From an uncultured Collinsella sp. (lineage in GTDB: Bacteria; Actinomycetota; Coriobacteriia; Coriobacteriales; Coriobacteriaceae), in the NCBI GenBank assembly GCA_958419975.1, contig CATZIG010000015.1, positions 1 through 19,852 on the forward strand: a stretch of 19,852 bases of DNA. Reading direction: 5' to 3'. This document shows positions 13,507 to 19,852 of the stretch, one piece after another. The notes below the pieces were generated by a model, which made no database searches, had not been told where the DNA came from, and saw only the letters and a program-made list of their open reading frames with translations. Both the position numbers and the translations under genes were made by a program. Position 1 is the stretch's first letter, and the number at the start of each line of letters is the position of its first letter.

Positions 13507-16065
13507 CTATTTATCCTTGGGCTTGCTGGCGTAGAACTTCTTCTTTTTGGACTTGCCGGCAGGGGAGGGTTTGCTGGCAAAGTTGGACTTGCCGTGGCCG
13601 GCCTGCGCGTGCGCGGGCGCTGCTGCACGGGGCTTGCGGGCCTCGGGGTTGCGCAGCTCCTCGGTTCGCTCGGCAATCTCCTCGGCGCTAAAGCCGACTT
13701 CGGCCATGGCGTCCTCGATGGGCAGGCGGCGCACGATATAGCAGTGGTGCACCTTCTGGTTGCGTGCGAAATCCTCGGGGATGGTCTGCGCCGTAATGTC
13801 CTCCAGCACGACGCCCGCGCGCGCGAGCTTGCGCGTTTCGGGGCGGAAACCGCGCAGGTTGCAGCTAAAGATGGCATGGCCGCCCTGTGCAAGCAGGCGT
13901 GAAACGCCGGCCAAAAGCTCAACATGGTCGCGCTGGACATCCCAGGTGCGGCGGCCCATCTTGGACGAGTTCGAAAACGTGGGCGGGTCGACAAAGATCA
14001 GGTCCCAGCGGTTGCGCGTCTGGCGCTGGTCGCGAATCCAGGCGAGCACGTCGTCGCGCACAAAGTGATGCTGCGGCCCCACAAAGCCGTTCTGGCGCAT
14101 GTTGCGCTCGGCCCAGTCTAGGTAGGTGTTGGAAAGGTCGACCGTCACAGTTTCCTCGACGCCGCCGTCTGCCGCATAGCAGGTGGCGGTGCCGGTATAG
14201 GCGAACAGATTGAGGAAGCGGCGTGCCTGTTTGGCGTGCTCGCGCACCAGGTTGCGGGTGACGCGGTGATCCAAGAAGATGCCCACATCCAAATAGTCGT
14301 CAAAGTTGACGGCAAAGGTAAGGCCGCCCTCTTCGATGAGCGGCAGACGACGGCGCGCGATGTTGGCGCGCTCGCCCGAGCCACCCTTGCCGGCGCCCTG
14401 TTTGCCGTACTGCGAGCCGCCGCGCGAACGCATGCGGGCCTTGGCGTGCACGTGCTCGGCCGGAACATCAAGAATACGCGGCGCGATGGCCAAGATGTCG
14501 AGCATGCGGGCCTGGGCAAGCGCGGGGTCGATGGTCTTGGGTGCAGCGTATTCGGCGATGACGAGCCAGCGGCCCGGCGTCTGCGGGCAGCCCTCGTACA
14601 GGTCGATGGCGGCGGAGTAGTCGGGCAGGTCGGCATCGTAGACGCGGTAGCAGCTCACGCCCTCGCGCTTGGCCCACTTGCGGCGCAGACGGGCGTTCTT
14701 GCGCAGGCGGTTGGCGAACTGCTCGGACTCCGGGATGAGTACGGGCAGCGGCTTGCCGTCGCCCAGGTCGAGCATGGCGGCAGGCTCGGGCATGGCGGAA
14801 GCAGCGGCTTCGCCTTGGGCATCTGCGGTCTGCTCCTCGGCATCTGCACTGGTCGCAGCCTCAAACGCTGCGGCGGCGTGGTCGAGCGAAGGCCAAACCT
14901 CAATAGCCGCCTCCTCGTTATTGGGCATGACGGCGATGGAGCGCGCGGGCTCGGCGTGGAGCGCGCGGGCCAGCAATCCGTCGCGGGTGAGCGCGGCGAC
15001 CGGCGCCGAAGCGAGCTCGGGGGCGCGGCGCAGCTCGCCGATGAGCGTCATGGCATCGTGCATGAGTGAAAGCGGTGTCTCGGTCGTATCCGCGACGAGG
15101 GCGGCACCGGCGACAGTGCCCGCGTGGTCCAGCACGGTGGCGGACTTAGCGGCGCAAAAATCGACAAAGCGCTTGTAGCCGGCACACTTGACCATGCGCT
15201 CGGCGGTCTTGCGGGCGGTGGGGTCAATGTCCATGGCCACGATGCGCGCCTGGCGCTCGCGCGCTGCCGCCTCGCGCTCGCGCGCCTCGGCAAGCAGCTG
15301 CTCCCACAGAGCGGCGTCGTGTAGCTGCCAGCCCTCAAAGCCCCAGCGCTCGCGTGCGGCGCCCGGGGCGCGGTCGGTCAGAATGTTCACGGCTTCCAGC
15401 AACAGGCCGCCGCCGGCGCACGAGGCATCGATCAGCGTGGGAAGGGCTTCATTCTCGTAATCGTCAGCCGTTAACTCGCGCTCGCACAGTGCGGTCCAGC
15501 CGACCTGCGCCAGCACCAGGGCGGCGTAGTCGGGGCGCAGCACGTGCGTACCCTCGCCGGCGCGGGTCGCTGCGGGCGGCAGACGCTTGAACAACGGATC
15601 GCCCGAAAGGTCCAGGCTGATGCTCGCGCGGCGCTGACGCAGCGAAAGCAGCAGGTGAACATCGGGATCGGTGGCGTTGACATCGGCGCGACGGCCCGTG
15701 GTTTCGGCCAAGCGGTCGCACAATGCGTCCTTGGCGCGCAGGGCCGAGAAGCGCGTGTTGCGCAGCTGCTCGGTCACGCCGCGGGCGGTGATGGCGATGG
15801 TGGCGCCGGGGCGGATGACGGTCTCCCAGGCGATGTCGTAAACGCTGTCGTACAGTTCATCGGCATCCTGCGCCTCAAAGCGCCCGAGTACCACGAACAC
15901 ACGGCTCGCCAGGCGCGACCACAGGCACGCGCGATAGCCTTCTTCGAGCTCGCCCTCAAATGTAGCGCGGCCCTTCAGCCGGCGAACATGCGAAAGCCCG
16001 AGGCGTTTAAGCTCATCGGCGAGTGCGGACTCAAAGCCCTCGGGGCAGCTTGCGTAAAATTCCAT
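13507..16065 (-). CDS. rlmKL: RlmKL-type bifunctional 23S rRNA methyltransferase, N-terminal site degenerate
   Basis: This encodes 852 residues (E. coli RlmKL has 702). ATG 16065 follows AGAGAGG at 6-nt spacing. A THUMP-containing N-terminal part (MEFYASCPEGFE onward) leads to an RlmL-like fold, recognisable by DRAPG-RERWGFEGWQLHDAALW. There, motif I reads DASCAGGG (from 213) instead of DPMCGSGT, and the catalytic NPPYGERL is replaced by ADTTETPLS (near 325-333). The C-terminal RlmK half looks intact: FLNLFAYTGTATCYAADGG (about 616-634) and DPPTFSNSSKM (Asp693). An acidic Ala/Glu-rich linker near 395-430 and a Lys-rich tail (GKSKKKKFYASKPKDK) add length. In E. coli RlmL makes m2G2445 and RlmK m7G2069; here only the second activity is well supported. 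Confidence 0.88.
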   Translation of the reverse strand: MEFYASCPEGFESALADELKRLGLSHVRRLKGRATFEGELEEGYRACLWSRLASRVFVVLGRFEAQDADELYDSVYDIAWETVIRPGATIAITARGVTEQLRNTRFSALRAKDALCDRLAETTGRRADVNATDPDVHLLLSLRQRRASISLDLSGDPLFKRLPPAATRAGEGTHVLRPDYAALVLAQVGWTALCERELTADDYENEALPTLIDASCAGGGLLLEAVNILTDRAPGAARERWGFEGWQLHDAALWEQLLAEAREREAAARERQARIVAMDIDPTARKTAERMVKCAGYKRFVDFCAAKSATVLDHAGTVAGAALVADTTETPLSLMHDAMTLIGELRRAPELASAPVAALTRDGLLARALHAEPARSIAVMPNNEEAAIEVWPSLDHAAAAFEAATSADAEEQTADAQGEAAASAMPEPAAMLDLGDGKPLPVLIPESEQFANRLRKNARLRRKWAKREGVSCYRVYDADLPDYSAAIDLYEGCPQTPGRWLVIAEYAAPKTIDPALAQARMLDILAIAPRILDVPAEHVHAKARMRSRGGSQYGKQGAGKGGSGERANIARRRLPLIEEGGLTFAVNFDDYLDVGIFLDHRVTRNLVREHAKQARRFLNLFAYTGTATCYAADGGVEETVTVDLSNTYLDWAERNMRQNGFVGPQHHFVRDDVLAWIRDQRQTRNRWDLIFVDPPTFSNSSKMGRRTWDVQRDHVELLAGVSRLLAQGGHAIFSCNLRGFRPETRKLARAGVVLEDITAQTIPEDFARNQKVHHCYIVRRLPIEDAMAEVGFSAEEIAERTEELRNPEARKPRAAAPAHAQAGHGKSNFASKPSPAGKSKKKKFYASKPKDK

Positions 16066-16092
16066 GGGTGACCTCTCTGGTTGCGTCGCTCC

Positions 16093-16098
16093 ATTATA
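16093..16098 (-). promoter_or_regulatory. -10 box of rlmKL
   Basis: The minus strand reads TATAAT here, 27 nt before the rlmKL start codon, in the 75-bp divergent spacer shared with the HAD phosphatase gene. The matching -35 region (about 16116-16121) is weak. Confidence 0.4.
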
Positions 16099-16140
16099 TG
16101 ATGGATACTTCGTTTACTCTCGCCCCCGAAAGGAACCCAT

Positions 16141-16968
16141 ATGATTGATGCGTGCCCCGATTCCGCCGTGCTCTTTTTTGACGTGGACGGCACGCTGACG
16201 TCGTTCGATCCCGACAACATGACCGACAAGGACTTTTCGGCGGTTCACCCCTCGCAGGCGGTCGTCGAGGCGTTTCATCGTCTGCGCGACGCGGGGCACC
16301 AGGCATTTATCTGCACGGGTCGTCCCTTGTGGCTGATTGCCGATGGCCTGCGCGCGCTGAACCCGGCGGGTGTCGTTGCCATGGCGGGAGCGACGCTCGA
16401 GGTCGAGGGCCGCGTGGTACACGAGGACTGCTTTGATGAGGACGTTATCGAGGAGCTGGCACGCCGTATGGCCGCGGCAGGGATTGAGGCCTTTTTCGAG
16501 ACCAACGTGGCTACTTTTGCCCTGGAACCCGCGGGTGTTGAGCAGTCGTCTCTGATCGGCACTTCTGTGGTGCACGGCACCGAGGAAATGCGCGTCGACG
16601 GCCGTCTGCGCGTGGGCAAGGTGGGCATCGTCGCGAGCGACCTGGCTCGCGTAGCCAACGATGATGGCTTTATCGATCGCGAGTTTGAGCTGTGCAACAC
16701 CGGTGGTCAGAATCGCGAGCTGAGCCCCAAGGGCATCGACAAGGGCGTGGGCGTGGCGCGAGCGCTGGAATACCTGGGTCGCACCGGCAACGCGCGCACC
16801 TTTGGCTTCGGCGATTCGGGTAACGACCTGGGCATGCTCGCTGCGGTCGAGACGGCCGTGGCCATGGGCAACGCCATGCCTGAGGTCAAGGCGGTCGCCG
16901 ACTACGTGACCGACGATGTCGCACACGACGGCACCGTCACAGCGATGCAGCATTTCGGCCTCATCTAA
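16141..16968 (+). CDS. Cof-type HAD-superfamily hydrolase (sugar or nucleotide phosphatase)
   Basis: This encodes 275 residues; ATG 16141 follows AAAGGAA. HAD motif I is FFDVDGTLT (nucleophile Asp14, Asp16), motif II is FICTGRP (Thr), motif III is the Lys in LSPKGIDKG, and motif IV is GFGDSGNDLGML (Asp225 and the later Asp). A type IIB cap occupies roughly residues 85-190, as in Cof/YidA-like enzymes. These dephosphorylate small cytosolic phosphometabolites; the substrate cannot be inferred. It is divergent from rlmKL and separated by 193 bp from the aldolase gene, so it is probably monocistronic. Confidence 0.9.
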   Translation: MIDACPDSAVLFFDVDGTLTSFDPDNMTDKDFSAVHPSQAVVEAFHRLRDAGHQAFICTGRPLWLIADGLRALNPAGVVAMAGATLEVEGRVVHEDCFDEDVIEELARRMAAAGIEAFFETNVATFALEPAGVEQSSLIGTSVVHGTEEMRVDGRLRVGKVGIVASDLARVANDDGFIDREFELCNTGGQNRELSPKGIDKGVGVARALEYLGRTGNARTFGFGDSGNDLGMLAAVETAVAMGNAMPEVKAVADYVTDDVAHDGTVTAMQHFGLI

Positions 16969-17098
16969 TGAATCCCGCGTTCTGACGTTTGCTCAAACTG
17001 CGACTCTTTGCTTTTGCATGCTCAATCGATTTATCAATCCAAACACTGAGGTGTTTATACCGTTCGCCGAGAAGATAAAAAACCGCAGTTCACGCCTT

Positions 17099-17131
17099 GA
17101 TAAACGTAGGTAAAGTGTTTAGCAGTTTATC
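17099..17131. promoter_or_regulatory. Nested palindrome upstream of the aldolase gene
   Basis: GATAAAC (17099-17105) and GTTTATC (17125-17131) are perfect arms that enclose TAAA-GTG-TTTA (17111-17121). It ends 30 nt before the aldolase start, a typical operator position, and overlaps a possible -35 (TTGATA 17097-17102). An operator or leader hairpin is possible. The rest of 16969-17161 holds only a small AAACAC-TGAG-GTGTTT hairpin at 17041-17056. Confidence 0.35.
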
Positions 17132-17161
17132 GGCCGTATGCTAACGAAAGGAATCAGGCAG

Positions 17162-17866
17162 ATGGCAATCAAGGTGTTCGCTGACGGTGCAAACCTCGAA
17201 GGCATGCTCGACATGTACGAGAACGGCAACGTTCAGGGTTTCACGACCAACCCGTCCCTTATGAAGAAGGGCGGCGTGACGGATTACCGTGCGTTTGCCA
17301 AAGAGGTCTTGACCCACATCACCGATGTGTCCGTCTCGTTTGAGGTCTTTGCCGACGACGTCGAGACCATGGAGGTCGAGGCGCGCGAGATCGCTACCTG
17401 GGCCGAGAACGTCTACGTCAAGATTCCGTGCGTGACCACCAAGGGCGAGTCCACCGCCGAGCTGGTGCGCAAGCTTTCGGCCGACGGCATCAAGGTCAAC
17501 GTCACCACCATCTTTACGCCTAAGCAGGTTGACGAGATGGTCGAGGCCGTTGACACCGAGACGCCGTCCATCATCTCGCTCTTTGCCGGCCGCATCGCCG
17601 ACACCGGCGTCGACCCCATTCCGTTTATGACGGAGTCGGTCAAGAAGGCCGCCATCAAGCCCAACTGTGAGGTCCTGTGGGCGTCCACGCGCGAGCTCAT
17701 CAACATTTACCAGGCCGAGGCCTGCGGTTGCCAGATCATTACGGTGCCCAACAGCATCCTGGCCAAGCGCAAGAACATTGGTCGCGACCCGTACGAGGTC
17801 TCGCTCGATACCGTGCGCGGTTTTGCCAAGGATATCGCGGCGCTCGGTTTCCATATCCTGCCGTAG
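17162..17866 (+). CDS. Transaldolase-family protein (fructose-6-phosphate aldolase-like)
   Basis: This encodes 234 residues. ATG 17162 follows AAAGGA (17147-17152) at 9 nt; an upstream ATG at 17138 has no ribosome site. The short (beta/alpha)8 transaldolase type is shown by FADGANLEGMLDMYENGNVQGFTTNPSL at the start, Schiff-base Lys87 in VYVKIPCVTTKGES, VNVTTIFTPKQ, and SLFAGRIADTGVDP. The family comprises TalC-like transaldolases and FSA-type aldolases, which make or cleave fructose 6-phosphate or transfer dihydroxyacetone units; the sequence alone does not decide between them. It is a single gene. Its last 16 bp (TTCCATATCCTGCCGT, just before the stop is complete) reappear at 18004-18019. 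Confidence 0.88.
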   Translation: MAIKVFADGANLEGMLDMYENGNVQGFTTNPSLMKKGGVTDYRAFAKEVLTHITDVSVSFEVFADDVETMEVEAREIATWAENVYVKIPCVTTKGESTAELVRKLSADGIKVNVTTIFTPKQVDEMVEAVDTETPSIISLFAGRIADTGVDPIPFMTESVKKAAIKPNCEVLWASTRELINIYQAEACGCQIITVPNSILAKRKNIGRDPYEVSLDTVRGFAKDIAALGFHILP

Positions 17867-18019
17867 CGCGAACACTGACTACGCCGCGGGCTGCTCGCCC
17901 CGGCTTTCCTTTCCCTATCGCTCACGCGCTTCGCGAGGGTCGCGCTAGGCAAAGGAAAGGCCGGGGCTGCCGACACGAGCTTGCCAGTAGGTTGGCGATA
18001 GGCTTCCATATCCTGCCGT
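17849..18019. repeat. Palindromic insertion between two copies of the aldolase 3' end
   Basis: TTCCATATCCTGCCGT occurs at 17849-17864, inside the end of the aldolase gene, and again at 18004-18019. Including GG-T/C just before, 18 of 19 bases match. Between them lies a long imperfect palindrome: 17897-17917 (starts GCCCCGGCTTTCC) pairs with 17946-17967 (ends GGCCGGGGC), with an inner CGCG-CTT-CGCG stem. The direct repeat resembles a target-site duplication around an inserted palindromic element. No protein is encoded. Confidence 0.6.
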
Positions 18020-18021
18020 GG

Positions 18022-18237
18022 GCAAAGGTACCCCTGCCTGCGCCGTGCAAAATTGAGAGTATTCAGCAAGGTAAAGGCTTTTACCAGTTGGGTGAAGCAC
18101 GGAACGGCCCCCGTTTTGGCTCTGACGACGCTAAAACGGGGGCCGTTTTTTGCTTTTTCGTCTCTGAGGGGCATCCGGAACGGTGGAATTTGCAGAATAC
18201 TCGCGATTTTGCACGTCGCTGCAGGGGGTACCTTTGC
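18022..18237. repeat. Foldback element: 48-bp inverted repeats around a terminator
   Basis: 18022-18069 and 18190-18237 are inverted copies. The outer 13 bp (GCAAAGGTACCCC) are identical, and about 40 of 48 positions match overall. The enclosed 120 bp contain a small hairpin (GGTAAAGGCTTTTACC, 18070-18085) and the strong terminator at 18104-18146. The right arm ends 10 bp from the tex stop codon. It looks like a non-coding foldback (MITE-like) element, with no open frame of its own. Confidence 0.6.
18104..18150 (+). terminator. Strong intrinsic terminator between the aldolase gene and tex
   Basis: ACGGCCCCCGTTTTGGC (18104-18120) pairs with GCTAAAACGGGGGCCGT (18130-18146) over 17 bp with one G-T pair and a 9-nt loop, and the stem runs into TTTTTT. 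It fits the plus-strand aldolase transcript, and with a weaker tail it could also stop the minus-strand tex transcript. Confidence 0.85.
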
Positions 18238-18246
18238 TTTGGCGGT

Positions 18247-19852
18247 TTACTTGCCCTGCACCATGGTGAGGGAGATCTTCTTGCGGTCGCGATCGACCTT
18301 TTCAATCCACACCTTGACCGTGTCACCGACGCGCACCACGTCGCTCGGGTGCTTGACAAAGCGGTTGGCCAGTTTGGAGATGTGCACGAGGCCGTCCTGG
18401 TGCACGCCCACGTCGACGAACGCGCCAAAGTCGACGACGTTGCGCACCGTGCCCTTGAGTTCCATGCCGGGCTCCAGGTCATCGATGGAAAGTGCTGAGC
18501 GGCTAAAGACCACCTCGGGCGCGTCGTCGCGCGGGTCGCGACCGGGCTTCTTGAGCTCGTTGACAATGTCGATGAGCGTCAGGGTACCGCAGTCCAGGTC
18601 GCTTGCCAGCGCCGAGATGCTGCCCAGACGGCGCTCGATGTCGGGTACGCCGCCGCGGCTGAGCTCACTGGCCGCCACGCCGGCGCGTTCCAAGATGGAC
18701 GTGGCCACCTCGTAGCTCTCGGGGTGGACGCTCGTGGCGTCGAGCGGGTTCTTGCCGCCGCTAATGCGCAGGAAGCCCGCGGCGTTGAGATATGCCTTGG
18801 GTCCCAGCTTGGGGACCTTCTTGAGCTGGCGGCGATCGGTAAAGGCGCCGTTTTCCTCGCGGTACGCCACGATGTTCTTGGCCACGTTCGGCGTGATGCC
18901 CGATACGTATCCCAGCAGGCTCGCACTCGCGGTGTTCACGTCGACGCCCGCGCGGTTGACGACGTCCTCCACCACGTGGCCCAGGGTGCGCGAGAGCTCG
19001 GCCTGGTCAAGGTCGTGCTGGTATTGGCCCACGCCGATGGACTGGGGCGGAATCTTGACGAGCTCTGCCAACGGGTCCTGCAGGCGGCGGCCCAGGCTCA
19101 TGGCGCCACGCACGGTGACGTCCAAATCGGGATATTCCTGGCTGGCGAGCTCGGAAGCGGAGTACACCGACGCGCCGGCCTCGTTAACGATGGTGTAGCG
19201 AAGGCTGGGCGCCTGCTCGGCAATGAACTCCGAGACGACTTCCTCGGTCTCGCGGCTGGCGGTGCCGTTGCCGATGACGATGGTGTTGACGCTGTCCTTC
19301 TTGACGAGGCGGGCGAGCTCACGCTTGGTGCCGGCGACGTCGTGGCGCGGCTTGGTGGGATAGACCACGCCGTGGTCGAGCAGCTTGCCGGTCTCGTCCA
19401 TAACGGCGACCTTGCAGCCGGTGCGGTAGCCCGGATCGAGCGCGAGCACGCGGGCGCCACGGACGGGGCGTGCCGAGAGCAGGCCCTCGAGATTCTTGGC
19501 AAAGACGTTGATAGCCTCGGTCTGCGCACGGACGGTGAGTTTGGCGCGGGCCTCGCGCTCCAGCGAGGGGGCCATGAGGCGCTTGTAGCCGTCGGCGATG
19601 GCGGCGTCGAAAATGGGGGCGAAGACACCCTGGCGTCGGGGCCAACGGCTGCCGAGGCGTGCCGTGGCCGTAGCGCCGTCGACGTTCACGCGCACGCGGA
19701 GCTTGCCCTCGCGCTCACCGCGGTCGATAGCCAGCACACGGTGGTTGGGAATACGGCGCAGCGGCTCGTCAAAGTTGTAGTAGGGCTCGTAGGGAGTCTT
19801 CTCCGCGGGGTCGGTAGCCTCGACGACGATATCGGCGGTGTTTTGCGTAAAG
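18247..19852 (-). CDS. tex: Tex-family RNA-binding transcription accessory protein (5' end outside window)
   Basis: The frame is open to the window edge (first full codon 19851-19849), so about 534 C-terminal residues are present and the N-terminal part is missing; an internal GTG at 19737 is not the start. YEPYYNFDEPLRRIPNHRVLAIDRGE is characteristic of Tex. A YqgF/RuvX-like domain follows (RVLALDPGYRTGCKVAVMD), then helix-hairpin-helix repeats (TASASLLGYVSGITPNVAKNIVAYR with FTDRRQLKKVPKLGPKAY), and a C-terminal S1 domain (GMELKGTVRNVVDFGAFVDVGV to RKKISLTMV). Tex binds nucleic acid in the cytoplasm and affects transcription and stress survival. It converges on the aldolase gene. Confidence 0.93.
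   Translation of the reverse strand, partial: FTQNTADIVVEATDPAEKTPYEPYYNFDEPLRRIPNHRVLAIDRGEREGKLRVRVNVDGATATARLGSRWPRRQGVFAPIFDAAIADGYKRLMAPSLEREARAKLTVRAQTEAINVFAKNLEGLLSARPVRGARVLALDPGYRTGCKVAVMDETGKLLDHGVVYPTKPRHDVAGTKRELARLVKKDSVNTIVIGNGTASRETEEVVSEFIAEQAPSLRYTIVNEAGASVYSASELASQEYPDLDVTVRGAMSLGRRLQDPLAELVKIPPQSIGVGQYQHDLDQAELSRTLGHVVEDVVNRAGVDVNTASASLLGYVSGITPNVAKNIVAYREENGAFTDRRQLKKVPKLGPKAYLNAAGFLRISGGKNPLDATSVHPESYEVATSILERAGVAASELSRGGVPDIERRLGSISALASDLDCGTLTLIDIVNELKKPGRDPRDDAPEVVFSRSALSIDDLEPGMELKGTVRNVVDFGAFVDVGVHQDGLVHISKLANRFVKHPSDVVRVGDTVKVWIEKVDRDRKKISLTMVQGK

Noticed and set aside
17677..18498. 273-codon plus-strand frame spanning the aldolase-tex gap
   Set aside because: It runs through two palindromes, a terminator and the antisense of tex; no start signal and no domain.

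Overview
The window looks like chromosomal DNA of a high-GC, Gram-positive gut actinobacterium of the class Coriobacteriia, most likely Collinsella or a close relative. This is inferred from the GC-rich coding style, a sortase-anchored surface protein with an LAxTG-type signal, an LtaS-like sulfatase, and the style of its intergenic palindromic repeats. It was not checked by any search. Nothing here is a complete mobile element, phage, CRISPR locus or RNA gene.

Region 1 (1-5043) is the most unusual part. A very large secreted, sortase-anchored surface protein (470-4557, split by what looks like a one-base frameshift near 3925) is bracketed by two arrays of a 46-bp palindromic unit repeating every 61-62 bp (about 54-346 and 4647-4999). 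Outside the arrays lie near-identical 39-bp sequences in inverted orientation (1-39 and 5005-5043), each containing a terminator-like hairpin. The segment therefore has mirrored ends, like a cassette.

Region 2 (5115-8504) holds a minus-strand, multi-pass membrane LtaS-like sulfatase (glycerol-phosphate polymer or related phosphotransfer at the envelope) and a divergent plus-strand nitroreductase.

Region 3 (8663-13411) is a potassium module on the plus strand: a Kup transporter, a 64-residue single-span membrane protein, a KdpD-like histidine kinase lacking the usual N-terminal KdpD/USP cytoplasmic half, and a KdpE-like response regulator 4 bp downstream. An unusual three-armed terminator or attenuator sits just before the kinase.

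Region 4 (13507-19852) is mostly housekeeping: a minus-strand RlmKL-type 23S rRNA methyltransferase whose N-terminal catalytic motifs look lost, a divergent Cof-type HAD phosphatase, a transaldolase-family aldolase, and the 3' part of tex on the minus strand. The gap between the aldolase and tex (17867-18246) is packed with repeats: a long palindrome between two copies of the aldolase 3' end, then an inverted-repeat foldback enclosing a strong terminator.

Most intergenic spaces carry strong palindromes of different families, which together are the main structural theme of the window.
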